Assembly: GCF_003977605.1 (NCBI RefSeq)
Contig: NZ_RYYU01000001.1
Coordinates: 984,574 to 1,048,573, forward strand
Length of the DNA stretch: 64,000 bases
Reading direction: 5' to 3'
DNA from: Prevotella koreensis
GTDB taxonomy: Bacteria > Bacteroidota > Bacteroidia > Bacteroidales > Bacteroidaceae
In this document: piece by piece, positions 8,250-16,306 of the stretch
How the letters are laid out: every line of letters begins with the position of its first letter
Position numbering within the stretch: the first letter of the stretch is position 1
The notes under the pieces: model-generated
What the model was told of the DNA's origin: nothing
What the model saw: the letters and a program-made list of their open reading frames with translations, nothing else
Database searches by the model: none
Program-made: the position numbers and the translations under genes

Positions 8250-8257
8250 CAAAAATA
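8250..8257 (-). promoter_or_regulatory. -7 promoter box of the DMT transporter
   Basis: Minus-strand TATTTTTG, eight bases before the start codon. Confidence 0.6.
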
Positions 8258-8321
8258 CTAATTAATATTGATTTTAGTGCCCTTTTTTTTGTTATTCTTA
8301 TAATCTTTAATAAATAATGAG

Positions 8322-8329
8322 TAACTTTG
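8322..8329 (+). promoter_or_regulatory. -7 promoter box deciding the start of the permease
   Basis: TAACTTTG lies inside the longest open frame beginning at 8317, so translation should start at the ATG at 8359 instead. Confidence 0.6.
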
Positions 8330-8358
8330 CAATCTTATATTATGAAGTGAAAGGTGAA

Positions 8359-9045
8359 ATGGAATTGATTCAAGATATAATGCATAACTCGCAGTGGCCG
8401 TTGCTCACTGCTTTCATACTTGGAGCACTTGTGGCATTGCATCCATGTCCGTTGGCTACGAATATAGCCGCAATGGGCTATATCGGGAAGGATATAGATG
8501 ACCGTACAAAGGTTTTTATCAACGGATTGTTATACACTTTAGGACGTACAATCAGTTATACATTGCTCGGCTGGATAATAATATTGCTTGTGCAAAGCGG
8601 CGTTGAGGTGTTGAATGTCGGTGAAATCATATCTGAATGGGGAGAGCGGGTGTTGGCCCCCATGCTGATAATCATCGGTGCATATCTGCTTTATAACGAC
8701 CTGCTTCATCATCATGAGCACGTGCCACGGTTGCCTTTCGGAGGCAGAAATGTTGCTCCTGTGGTGCTCGGTATTATCTTTGCTTTGGCATTCTGTCCGG
8801 AAAGTGGTGTCGTATATTTCGGGATGATAATGCCGATGGCTGTGGAGTCGCCCATCGGATATTTACTTCCGGTGAGTTTTGCATTAGGCACCGGGTTGCC
8901 TGTAATTATCATGTCGTGGGTCTTTGCTTACAGTGTTAGCAGTTTCTCGCGTTTAAACAATGGCATGCGCTTTGCAAAGGCATGGCTTACCCGACTTGTT
9001 GCAGTACTTTTTGTGCTTGCCGGAGTTTTCGTGTTATTGTTCTAA
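8359..9045 (+). CDS. Aminobenzylarsenical-efflux ArsG-like / SafE-type membrane permease
   Basis: The product has 228 residues with six hydrophobic segments, in the CcdA/TauE-SafE-like superfamily. Two half-repeats each carry a small Cys-Pro motif: VALHPCPLATNIAAMGYIG near the N-terminus and LAFCPESGVVYFGMIMP in the second half. Between them is a short HHHEHVPR loop that could bind metal. Bacteroidales homologues are named ArsG-type arsenical efflux permeases or sulfite exporter/urease accessory-like proteins; the substrate is not proven. No thioredoxin-like partner or arsenic regulator is adjacent. The start at 8359 is chosen because a promoter box lies between it and the longer start at 8317. 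Confidence 0.7.
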   Translation: MELIQDIMHNSQWPLLTAFILGALVALHPCPLATNIAAMGYIGKDIDDRTKVFINGLLYTLGRTISYTLLGWIIILLVQSGVEVLNVGEIISEWGERVLAPMLIIIGAYLLYNDLLHHHEHVPRLPFGGRNVAPVVLGIIFALAFCPESGVVYFGMIMPMAVESPIGYLLPVSFALGTGLPVIIMSWVFAYSVSSFSRLNNGMRFAKAWLTRLVAVLFVLAGVFVLLF

Positions 9046-9098
9046 GTCATTTTTTTGCAACATCTTTTTGTGGGCGGCAGATAAATTATCACAAATAA

Positions 9099-9158
9099 AA
9101 AAAGTATATTCCAGGAAGGTCTTTAATGGTAAGTGCTCCTTGCTGAAATATACTTTTT
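9099..9158. terminator. Bidirectional terminator hairpin
   Basis: AAAAAGTATATT (9099-9110) pairs with AATATACTTTTT (9147-9158), continued inward by CAGGAAGG against CCTTGCTG with a mismatch. It has A and T tracts on both sides and lies between the convergent permease and M6 peptidase genes. Confidence 0.75.
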
Positions 9159-9173
9159 AGCAATGATGTTTTG

Positions 9174-11411
9174 TTATTTTATCATGTATTTCTTCCCATT
9201 GATTATATACAATCCCTTTTTAAGGTTTTTCTTGTCTGTATTTATGCGTATGCCTTCAGGAGTATATATCTTGTCATGAATGTCTGCATTGTTTTGAATC
9301 TCGTCTATTGCATTGACTTTTGGGGTGTAGAAATAAATGTTATTAATGTATATCGTTTTCCCATTACCATTGGAAAGGGTTATACCACCGATGTCTTCGA
9401 TAGCAATTCCTCCATTGGCAAGTTTTTCAACAGAAACATCTATTCTTGTCCATGTTTTTTCTTTCAAGTCAAACATTTGTGTTCCGGATTCTTTTTTGAC
9501 ACCTTCAGGCTTCATTCCGTTTTTTCCACTCTTTTCCGTGAAACCTATTTTTACCTGCATATTCTCGTATGCAAAGATGTCTATATGCAGAGAATCTTTG
9601 CCGTTTGCATTGAATTGATCAGCAAATTGTATTTCTGCGTTATTGAAATCGGTTGCTTCAATCACTTTGTCACCATTTGAATATGATGTTATTGCCGCGT
9701 TTGTCATGGTGATGTTTCCTTCCGGAGCACCATTTACAAAAATGTTTTCAAAAACAAATCCTTCTCTTGGAATTATGGTGTCGTGTGGAACTATATAATC
9801 GAACGTAAGTTTCTCGACAGGTGCTGATATGTCTTCTTTTATATTAAGAATCGGCTTTTTGGTGTCGTTACCGGTGTACCAAGGTATAGAACATAGTTCG
9901 GTGATACCGAAAAAAGGATAGGGATCTCCTTCCATGCTTTTCTTATACTCTTCTCTGGTCTTACTTGTATCATAAGAACTTATATAAATTCCGTCTGCCG
10001 GGATAATGGTATATCTTGAATGACCTATGGTGTTGTTCACGGAATTTGAAGAAAGTGAAAATGCTGTGGCATCGTAATCAACATGGGTGACAAGCATTCC
10101 CTGACCGTAAAGAGGTTTATTCCAGCCTGCTTTCTCAATGTATTGCAGTACGAGGTATTCATTACCCGTAGGGTCAGCATCGTTCTTTATTCTATAAGCC
10201 TTACCGCCGTTGTTTATATTCCCGAGAGCAACGTTTCCCTTGTCGTCCGTGGTCAACTCGTCAATGACAAACCAACCCATTGCTTCTCGTTCCCATGCAG
10301 TGTACTCAGTGGGTGAATATCCGTTCTTTAAATATTCTCCTCCGTCCATAATGTCCCAGAGTTCCATACCCGGATTAAATGCATTCTGTGCCGCGGGACT
10401 TACAGGGTAAAAATCAGGCAATCCCATACAGTGAGAAAACTCATGGCAGAAAAGACCTATTCCGTTTATGGCATAGTCAAGTCCTTGTTTTTTAAATGCT
10501 CCGGGAAAGGCATTTAATTCTGTATGCACACCATACCTAAATGCCTTTTTACCATCGTAAGTGCCAAAATTGAAACTGCCTGATTTCGGCCAAATACAGT
10601 CTGTGGAGTTTTGAGAATAAGACTGTGAATATCCGGCACAGATGACATATACCAAGTCTATATATCCATCATTGTTCTCATCGTATTGTGAAAAGTCAAT
10701 CTCGTTATCGGCCAACTGACACACCTCCGGCAAGAGCCTATTCATGTGGTCGTGTTTTCCTTCGCCGTAATATTTTAGTTCTTTTGATAGTTTCACAGGT
10801 CCATAGATGTCAAACTGCGGCATGAATTTTCCATAACTCATATCCTTGAAGTATTTCTTTACACTACCGTAATTTTTTCCTACGGTAGAATTGCCTACCG
10901 TATTGTCTATTTGCTCGGCATTGAGATATTGTTCAAAAACACTTTTCGGGTCTGCATCTTTGAAGACACTGTCTGTGAACTCTGCAAGTATTACTATTGC
11001 CCTTGGAGTTCCTTTGTGTGGAAATAGAGTACTGTTGTCGGCTATGGGTTCCCTACGAGCAGCATGTTTCGAAATCTCTTTATCTATAACGTTATAGAAC
11101 AGACGGCGATTCTGTTTCTTTATCATTTTTTTTTCTATCTCACTTCGTGACGAAACTTCGTGAGCCAACTGCTTTGTAGGTATAAGATTTCCATTGGCAT
11201 CAATTTCGGCAACATAATAATCGAACCCTTCATGGTATAGTAGCACACCATCGGATGTGGTATACCAATGATTGTGTTCATCGCCAAAGGCATAAACTGT
11301 AATCTTTGTACCGTCACTTTGAGTTATTACAGCAGGTTCCGGATGCACTTTAACGGCCCATAATGATACGCTAAACAATAGCGATGCGAAAACAAATACG
11401 ATCCTATTCAT
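9174..11411 (-). CDS. Secreted M6-family metallopeptidase
   Basis: The product has 745 residues. Signal peptide residues 1-20 end ...SVSLWA. A short N-terminal domain follows (GTKITVYAFGDEHNHWYTTSDG, typical of M6 peptidases in this group). The peptidase domain starts at about residue 130 (RAIVILAEFTD) and holds the zinc motif HEFSH at 323-327 with a following MGLPDFYP. A D-rich segment EIDFSQYDENNDGYIDLVYV near 237-255 resembles a calcium-binding loop. After about residue 540 comes a carbohydrate-binding-like beta domain. The C-terminus ends KKGLYIINGKKYMIK, the Prevotella-type tail linked with type IX secretion. It starts 13 bases after the ferredoxin gene, so the two may be co-transcribed. 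Confidence 0.9.
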   Translation of the reverse strand: MNRIVFVFASLLFSVSLWAVKVHPEPAVITQSDGTKITVYAFGDEHNHWYTTSDGVLLYHEGFDYYVAEIDANGNLIPTKQLAHEVSSRSEIEKKMIKKQNRRLFYNVIDKEISKHAARREPIADNSTLFPHKGTPRAIVILAEFTDSVFKDADPKSVFEQYLNAEQIDNTVGNSTVGKNYGSVKKYFKDMSYGKFMPQFDIYGPVKLSKELKYYGEGKHDHMNRLLPEVCQLADNEIDFSQYDENNDGYIDLVYVICAGYSQSYSQNSTDCIWPKSGSFNFGTYDGKKAFRYGVHTELNAFPGAFKKQGLDYAINGIGLFCHEFSHCMGLPDFYPVSPAAQNAFNPGMELWDIMDGGEYLKNGYSPTEYTAWEREAMGWFVIDELTTDDKGNVALGNINNGGKAYRIKNDADPTGNEYLVLQYIEKAGWNKPLYGQGMLVTHVDYDATAFSLSSNSVNNTIGHSRYTIIPADGIYISSYDTSKTREEYKKSMEGDPYPFFGITELCSIPWYTGNDTKKPILNIKEDISAPVEKLTFDYIVPHDTIIPREGFVFENIFVNGAPEGNITMTNAAITSYSNGDKVIEATDFNNAEIQFADQFNANGKDSLHIDIFAYENMQVKIGFTEKSGKNGMKPEGVKKESGTQMFDLKEKTWTRIDVSVEKLANGGIAIEDIGGITLSNGNGKTIYINNIYFYTPKVNAIDEIQNNADIHDKIYTPEGIRINTDKKNLKKGLYIINGKKYMIK

Positions 11412-11424
11412 TGCTTTTTATTTT

Positions 11425-12213
11425 TTAGTTGTTATCTATTCTGTTCTTTTTAAAATAATATTGCCCTTTATTCTTTGTCCTTTTACCATATTCTATGGCA
11501 TGTTTAGGACAGTGGTGGTAGCAGTTGAAACATGTAAGGCAAGTGTTGTTGTGTTTCCATTCCGGCATCATTCCTTTGCCGCCCTTTATATCGTTCACGG
11601 GGCATACGCTTGCACAGATTCCGCACTTGGTGCACTTCTCCTCTTCAACTCGGAAAGGTTTGTCGGTTATTAGGCACTTTATGAATAATGTGCCGAGTAA
11701 ATAACTGTTTGTTCTCGGCCAGCGTCCTTTATATGTGTCAACTATTCCTATTTCTCTTTTTTCAATGCTTTTTATTTGTTCGGCAAGCATATTCTTTGCC
11801 TTCTCTTTCTTTTCGAGTTCTTTTTGTGGCTTGTCAACATCCATGAACGGTAACCCCACATAACTTTCCGGCATTATAAGAGAGAATATACTGTCAAGAC
11901 AAATGCCTAAAGACGAAAGGTCTTTTGATAGATATTCCATCGTCAGACCTATATCATCACCTGCGGTGCACAATGCCCAGCAGTAATTTTTGTTGTAATT
12001 CCTTATTCTGAGCCTTTTTATGAAATGCCTTACCAACAAAGGAGGTCTCCAACCATGTACAGGGAAACAGAAACCTATTCTTTCATTATCTTTTAGTTCG
12101 TATTCAATATTGGTATCAGCATTGGCCATGTTGACAAGAGTATCGTTTAAAAAAACTGCCAACTGTTTTGCTGCCCAAAGAGTATTTCCTGTTGCTGAGA
12201 AATAGAAAATCAT
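11425..12213 (-). CDS. EFR1-family flavodoxin-ferredoxin protein
   Basis: The product has 262 residues. The N-terminus MIFYFSATGNTLWAAKQLA is an FMN-binding flavodoxin loop, and GFCFPVHGWRPP and CTAGDDIG continue the fold. The C-terminal part holds two [4Fe-4S] motifs: KCTKCGICASVCPVNDI and CLTCFNCYHHCPKHAIEYG. This arrangement defines the EFR1 group of ferredoxin-flavodoxin electron carriers in anaerobes. It probably moves electrons between ferredoxin and flavin partners in the cytoplasm; the partner is not known. The gene lies just upstream of the M6 peptidase on the same strand and behind the tRNA-Cys gene. Confidence 0.85.
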   Translation of the reverse strand: MIFYFSATGNTLWAAKQLAVFLNDTLVNMANADTNIEYELKDNERIGFCFPVHGWRPPLLVRHFIKRLRIRNYNKNYCWALCTAGDDIGLTMEYLSKDLSSLGICLDSIFSLIMPESYVGLPFMDVDKPQKELEKKEKAKNMLAEQIKSIEKREIGIVDTYKGRWPRTNSYLLGTLFIKCLITDKPFRVEEEKCTKCGICASVCPVNDIKGGKGMMPEWKHNNTCLTCFNCYHHCPKHAIEYGKRTKNKGQYYFKKNRIDNN

Positions 12214-12260
12214 ATTGTAAAAAGATAAAAGATAACCTGTTAGAAGTCAATCCTTACTTA

Positions 12261-12300
12261 AATAGCTCCCCCGTTAGCATTAATGGAGGAGCTATTATTT
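12261..12300. terminator. Hairpin between tRNA-Cys and EFR1 gene
   Basis: AATAGCTCC pairs with GGAGCTATT (12288-12296), extended by two more C-G pairs after a mismatch. The T-rich side is on the plus strand. It probably ends the short tRNA transcript or separates it from the next gene. Confidence 0.5.
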
Positions 12301-12374
12301 TGGAGGTACCTAGCAGAGTCGAACTGCTCTACACGGTTTTGCAGACCGTTACCTAACCGATCGGCCAAGGTACC
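12301..12374 (-). tRNA. tRNA-Cys (anticodon GCA), CCA encoded
   Basis: On the minus strand the acceptor GGTACCT pairs with AGGTACC. The anticodon stem CGGTC/ACCG frames the loop CTGCAAA with anticodon GCA, and the T arm is GCAGTTCGACTCTGC. The discriminator is T, as expected for cysteine, and CCA is encoded in the gene, unlike the tRNA-Arg in this window. Mature RNA without CCA is 12304-12374. Confidence 0.95.
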
Positions 12375-12391
12375 ATTTTCATAACCGAGTG

Positions 12392-12399
12392 CAAAGGTA
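12392..12399 (-). promoter_or_regulatory. -7 promoter box of tRNA-Cys
   Basis: Minus-strand TACCTTTG followed by CACTCG, the same 14-base core as the tRNA-Arg promoter. Confidence 0.7.
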
Positions 12400-12410
12400 G
12401 CATTTTATTT

Positions 12411-12614
12411 TTATTCTCGCAAATATTTGATGCCTTTTCTTGCATCATTATGACATTTTCCTTTGCCCTGAAGTTGCCCTACTCTTCTCGTATTACAGCC
12501 ATCGCAACCACAGCAAGGGTTATCGACATTCTTTATTTTTCGCCATATCAGATAGAAAGCGCGGAAAACAACAAAAACTAAAACAATTAATACTATAATA
12601 ATCTGCCAATCCAT
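12411..12614 (-). CDS. FeoB-associated Cys-rich membrane protein-like
   Basis: The product has 67 residues. One N-terminal membrane helix (IIIVLIVLVFVVFRAFYLIW) is followed by basic residues and a compact cysteine cluster NPCCGCDGCNTRR. This layout matches the FeoB-associated Cys-rich membrane protein family, small proteins usually encoded at the end of feo iron-uptake operons. No feoA or feoB gene is nearby, so the name describes the family only. A TACCTTTG box at 12637-12644 on the minus strand gives it its own promoter. The cytoplasmic cysteines could bind a metal or iron-sulfur centre; this is inference. Confidence 0.65.
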   Translation of the reverse strand: MDWQIIIVLIVLVFVVFRAFYLIWRKIKNVDNPCCGCDGCNTRRVGQLQGKGKCHNDARKGIKYLRE

Positions 12615-12724
12615 ATTCTGTTGTATTTTAATAATACAAAGGTAGTTTAAAATGCTTTAAAACTATAATGGTTTTAACTTTATTAATTATTTAATATTAT
12701 TTTTGGGAGTATCATGACTTAATG

Positions 12725-12763
12725 GACATTTGGTAGGCAGTCAATTCCTGCCTACCAAATGTC
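12725..12763. repeat. Perfect 16-bp hairpin
   Basis: GACATTTGGTAGGCAG (12725-12740) and its exact complement (12748-12763) enclose a 7-base loop TCAATTC. It lies between the FeoB-associated gene promoter and the terminator of the zinc-ribbon gene. A T-rich run follows at 12771. It may be a second terminator or an independent repeat. Confidence 0.6.
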
Positions 12764-12802
12764 TATTAAACCTTTTTTCCTTTTCTTTGTTGTCATAATA
12801 AA

Positions 12803-12835
12803 AACCCCGAAAGTTTTTGTCTAACTTTCGGGGTT
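12803..12835 (-). terminator. Rho-independent terminator of zinc-ribbon gene
   Basis: AACCCCGAAAGTT pairs perfectly with AACTTTCGGGGTT (12823-12835). On the minus strand it is followed by TTTTATTATG, directly downstream of the zinc-ribbon gene stop. Confidence 0.75.
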
Positions 12836-12863
12836 CATATCAATTTGACACACCCTCCTTTTA

Positions 12864-14075
12864 TTATTCTTCTCTCTTTGCGAGTTTAGACATATTCATT
12901 TCTGATATAAGTCCATCGGGATTAACCCTCGCTGTTATACTATATGCGTTTTTGTCGCTTGCCGACTCACCATGCATTACGTCTTGGTCTGCGGTGAATT
13001 TTACTACATATTCAAAATTACCGTCTCCTATTTCACGCTTTGTAATCTTATAGTCGTTTTTCAGTCTCCATACAATACTGGTGACACCATCTTTATAAGA
13101 ACGATTCATGTAGTCAATAACATCACCCTTAGATGCGTTAGTGCGACCGAGGAATGATGACATAACCTCTGCAACAGAAGATGTAAGTTCGCTCTCATTT
13201 CTTGAGTTAATGCTGATAAAGAAGGTACGGAAAACCTTACTTATCAACTGGCGATCCTCCGGACTAAGTTCCTTTGCTTTCTGTTTGCTCAAAGCCTGCT
13301 GTGCCTCATCGTAGTGTTCGCCCGTAGGGTGTTCATCAATATAACGCTGATAAGCCTCAACAGTGTTTTGTCCTGTTGCCGCAGCCCAGTCTATTGAGTC
13401 AAGACGATGCACAAGTTCTTCCTTATGCGGCGAATTGGGGTTCTCTTCAAGGTATCTTATAATCTCTTCACGATTAGTGCTTCTTGCAACTATACTCCAT
13501 GCTTCGTCAACTTTCTTTAGTCTGTCGAGATGTGCCATAATGCTGTCTCGATGCTCTTTCGGTGCATCAATGAAATTATCGAGATATTGTTGAAGCACTG
13601 TAGGGTCGTTGCTTTTCATTGCAAACTCATATTCGTCAATCTCTGTATGTGCCTTGGCATTGCTGTATGAATAGACCAACACACCACAAGCGAGCAAGGC
13701 AAGTATGAACGAAACAATAAGTGCAGTGAAATTCTTCTTTTTCTTCTTGCCCTGTTCCCCATCATTTATAGGTTGTTGCGCATCAACGGCCATTGCAGAT
13801 TGTTTGTATTCCTGCTTGTTTACATTAGTCGGAGTGACAACTTCTTGCACTACCGTCGGTGGCTGTGCTGTTATTTCTTGGTTTTGTTCTGCCGGCACTG
13901 AATAGCCACCGGAGGGCTGGTGACAATTTGGACAGAAATGGTCATAACGGAAATAAACTTCACCACAACGTGTGCATTTGTTTACGTTACCTGCGATTTC
14001 TACACCGCAACTGGGGCATACAGGCGCTCTGTCACTCACCTGATGTCCACATTCCGGACATTTTATTATTGCCAT
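12864..14075 (-). CDS. Zinc-ribbon membrane protein
   Basis: The product has 403 residues. Two zinc ribbons open the protein: CPECGHQVSDRAPVCPSCG and CTRCGEVYFRYDHFCPNCH. A Gln/Pro/Val-rich linker follows to about residue 110, then KKKKK and one membrane helix (FTALIVSFILALLACGVLVYSY). The exported C-terminal part first has short helical repeats of the AWSIVARSTNREEIIRYLEENPNSPHK type. These suggest a tetratricopeptide-like stalk (motifs YLDNFIDAP, YIDEHPTGEH). It ends in an NTF2/SnoaL-like domain (FFISINSRNESELTSSVAE ... EYVVKFTADQ). Function is unknown. The family is common in Bacteroidetes and may act in envelope homeostasis. A strong terminator follows. Confidence 0.7.
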   Translation of the reverse strand: MAIIKCPECGHQVSDRAPVCPSCGVEIAGNVNKCTRCGEVYFRYDHFCPNCHQPSGGYSVPAEQNQEITAQPPTVVQEVVTPTNVNKQEYKQSAMAVDAQQPINDGEQGKKKKKNFTALIVSFILALLACGVLVYSYSNAKAHTEIDEYEFAMKSNDPTVLQQYLDNFIDAPKEHRDSIMAHLDRLKKVDEAWSIVARSTNREEIIRYLEENPNSPHKEELVHRLDSIDWAAATGQNTVEAYQRYIDEHPTGEHYDEAQQALSKQKAKELSPEDRQLISKVFRTFFISINSRNESELTSSVAEVMSSFLGRTNASKGDVIDYMNRSYKDGVTSIVWRLKNDYKITKREIGDGNFEYVVKFTADQDVMHGESASDKNAYSITARVNPDGLISEMNMSKLAKREE

Positions 14076-14131
14076 TTTATATATTTGTGTATATTTTCTA
14101 TATTTAGTTGTTTACTTCTTGCGTCAAAAGC

Positions 14132-14848
14132 CTACCTTCGCCGGAATCTTATCTCTCTCATAGTATGCCTACCCATGAAACGATTCTTGTCAACATATCC
14201 GTTCACACCGTTGATATGTCCCTTTCCGGTATATTGCCACATAAGATAGTCACGCCCGTCTGCAAGCACCGGCGGACGACTTGAATATTGGGCTATCCAA
14301 AGTTTATAGTCGTTCAGTTCGCCAACAAGATACTTATTATAGAAATTGGTATAAGTATATACTATGGGTTTCTGGTGATACGCTTTCTCTACGAGTCGCA
14401 GAAATTTAAGCAGCGAGTCGCATAGTTCTTCGGATTCCATGCCGGCATTTCTCTCAACGTCTATCATTGGGGTAAGGTCTTGATCGGCCGGTCTGCACTG
14501 CGCAATGAAATTCGCAAGTTGTTCCTCTTGTGCTGCTCGCGGTCTATAGAAATGGTACGAACCCACTTTCAATCCGTACCTGTGAGCAAGGTCGATATTC
14601 TCTTTGTAGCGTGGGTCTATTCTTGTCTCTCCTTCTGTGGCTTTTATATATACAAATACCATCTTGCTGTTCTCACCCACCGACTCCCAAAACACAGTAC
14701 CCTGATAGTGACTTATGTCTATACCGTGTATATGAGAACATGTGTCCTCACACAATACATCACCATATTGCGCGCGTGTTTCGAGTGTAAAAAATATAAG
14801 AAACACGATGATGGGAAGTAAATATCTTGACAATAAATTTTGTTTCAT
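14132..14848 (-). CDS. Glycoside hydrolase family 25 lysozyme
   Basis: The product has 238 residues with a signal-anchor or signal peptide (LLPIIVFLIFFTLETRAQ). The catalytic domain is GH25: HGIDISHYQGTVFWESV carries the N-terminal Asp, FVYIKATEGETRIDP follows, and GSYHFYRPRAAQEEQLANF and TPMIDVERN hold the acidic active-site pair. KLWIAQYSSRPP and YLMWQYTGKG close the barrel. It hydrolyses the muramyl-glucosaminyl bond of peptidoglycan, probably in the periplasm for wall remodelling. A longer frame starts at 14884. However, a TATCTTTG box at 14854-14861, with TTTG 20 bases upstream, lies just before the ATG at 14848, which is therefore chosen. Confidence 0.9.
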   Translation of the reverse strand: MKQNLLSRYLLPIIVFLIFFTLETRAQYGDVLCEDTCSHIHGIDISHYQGTVFWESVGENSKMVFVYIKATEGETRIDPRYKENIDLAHRYGLKVGSYHFYRPRAAQEEQLANFIAQCRPADQDLTPMIDVERNAGMESEELCDSLLKFLRLVEKAYHQKPIVYTYTNFYNKYLVGELNDYKLWIAQYSSRPPVLADGRDYLMWQYTGKGHINGVNGYVDKNRFMGRHTMREIRFRRR

Positions 14849-14853
14849 ACGTG

Positions 14854-14885
14854 CAAAGATAAACCAAGTTAAAGAAATAGCCAAA
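14854..14885 (-). promoter_or_regulatory. Promoter of GH25 lysozyme
   Basis: Minus strand TTTG (14882-14885), a 20-base spacer and TATCTTTG (14854-14861). The start codon follows after five bases. Confidence 0.7.
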
Positions 14886-14977
14886 TAAACATCTTCTTTT
14901 TTAGTTTTATTACGATACGCGGCATCGATATTCTATTTGTGCGCTCTGTACCAACGTTCTGCCTATTAGTTTGAATG

Positions 14978-16042
14978 TTATATCAACGCACGGTTGTAGA
15001 AGTCAACGTTCTCTTTTGTCAATAATTCTATCGGCATGTAGTTGATTGGCTTCACCGATTGCTTAAGTACTATTGCTCGGAACAATGTGTTGACACTACT
15101 ATATCCTTGCACGTAGGCATGCTGGGCTATCAGGAATGAGATGCTACCCTTTTTCAGACATTCTGCGTTTTTGTCAACCATATCATATCCCATTATTTGC
15201 ACGTTAGCAAACTCGTTGCGAAGCAGATACTCACCTACGATATGTGCTTTAGAACACATTGTTATACAGTGATGTATGTCAGTATTAGCACTAAAGAAGT
15301 CATCCAAGATACTGTCATATTTATGCTTTTCACATTCTATAGGCATCTCCAAATCAACAATCTCCGTAGTAGGGAAATGTTCGTTCATGTAATGTCTGAA
15401 ACCAACTTCACGGTTTTCCTGTTGCTTACTTGCCACCTTACCGTTCTTTGTCAACTTCATCAGCATAATCTTCTTTTCATCTCTTGCAATGAGCATCAAC
15501 ATGCGTGCTGCGAAATATCCACTATTGAAAGAGTCTTGACCGAAGAAACTAAGTGGCTGTAGGCTTGGCATATAAGAGTCGAGCAATACAAACGGGATGT
15601 TAAGTTCGTGAAGAATATCAGTGTATCGTTTTGTAGTATCCATGTCACTCGGTATTACTATAACACCATTCGGATTACTTTCTATAACTCCCTCAAAAGC
15701 AGAGGAAAAGGAAACTTCGTCAGAGCGTTCATAGAACATGAACCTAATATCTATATGAAAGTCTCTCCTTGCCTCACAAGCGTCCTTTGCTCCCTCCTCT
15801 ATCTCCTGCCAATATGCCTCGCTTTCATGCTTCGGCATCAATAAATAGAACGTGTATGACTTATTGTATGCAAGTGCACTTGCATACATATTTGGTCGAT
15901 AGTTTATTTCTTTCAGCACCTTTTCTACCTTTGCTCTGGCCGATGGTGAAACGTTTGGACGGTTATGAATAATCCTGTCAACAGTACCTACTGATACACC
16001 TGCTTTTTCAGCAATGTCTTTAATTCTTATTTTCTGAGACAT
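14978..16042 (-). CDS. LacI-family transcriptional regulator
   Basis: The product has 354 residues. The N-terminal helix-turn-helix is canonical: RIKDIAEKAGVSVGTVDRIIHNRPNVSPSARAKVEKVL, followed by the hinge INYRPN. The rest is a periplasmic-binding-like effector domain with NGVIVIPSDMD, NIPFVLLDSYMP and GYDMVDKNAECLKKGSISFLIAQ. It should sense a sugar or related ligand and repress nearby genes, but no sugar operon is adjacent. It is divergent from the large sensor kinase. A near-perfect TG-CG-CA type operator (16121-16134) lies at the predicted start of its own transcript, which suggests autoregulation. Confidence 0.9.
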   Translation of the reverse strand: MSQKIRIKDIAEKAGVSVGTVDRIIHNRPNVSPSARAKVEKVLKEINYRPNMYASALAYNKSYTFYLLMPKHESEAYWQEIEEGAKDACEARRDFHIDIRFMFYERSDEVSFSSAFEGVIESNPNGVIVIPSDMDTTKRYTDILHELNIPFVLLDSYMPSLQPLSFFGQDSFNSGYFAARMLMLIARDEKKIMLMKLTKNGKVASKQQENREVGFRHYMNEHFPTTEIVDLEMPIECEKHKYDSILDDFFSANTDIHHCITMCSKAHIVGEYLLRNEFANVQIMGYDMVDKNAECLKKGSISFLIAQHAYVQGYSSVNTLFRAIVLKQSVKPINYMPIELLTKENVDFYNRALI

Positions 16043-16120
16043 CTTTTCTCTATCTTAATTGCATTTCGTTTCAAGGACGTTACAATTTACTTTATTAGAA
16101 TGCTTGTTCTTAATTATTAA

Positions 16121-16134
16121 TGTTCGCGCGCACA
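16121..16134. promoter_or_regulatory. Candidate LacI-type operator
   Basis: TGTTCGCGCGCACA is a near-perfect palindrome with two mismatching positions and has the TG-N4-CG-N4-CA layout of LacI-family sites. It lies about 20 bases downstream of the -7 box of the regulator gene. Confidence 0.5.
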
Positions 16135-16152
16135 AACCATATTATTCATTTG

Positions 16153-16160
16153 CAAAATTA
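16153..16160 (-). promoter_or_regulatory. -7 promoter box of LacI-type regulator
   Basis: Minus-strand TAATTTTG. The transcript would have a leader of roughly 100 bases that includes the candidate operator. Confidence 0.5.
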
Positions 16161-16230
16161 ATAATAAAAACTTAATTGTACGAATGTGTATTGTTTTTTT
16201 TGATATTTTCTTATTTTTTTCCTACTATTA

Positions 16231-16262
16231 TTTGCTGAATTGCACATAAAATCTTAATTTTG
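16231..16262 (+). promoter_or_regulatory. Promoter of the sensor kinase operon
   Basis: TTTG (16231-16234), a 20-base spacer and TAATTTTG (16255-16262), 44 bases before the TTG start. Confidence 0.65.
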
Positions 16263-16306
16263 TACTCGTAAGAAAATAAATAAAGATAAGGAGACTTTAG
16301 GTCATA

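Noticed and set aside
8317..8358. Upstream extension of the permease gene
   Set aside because: The promoter box at 8322-8329 falls within the extension; the start at 8359 is preferred.
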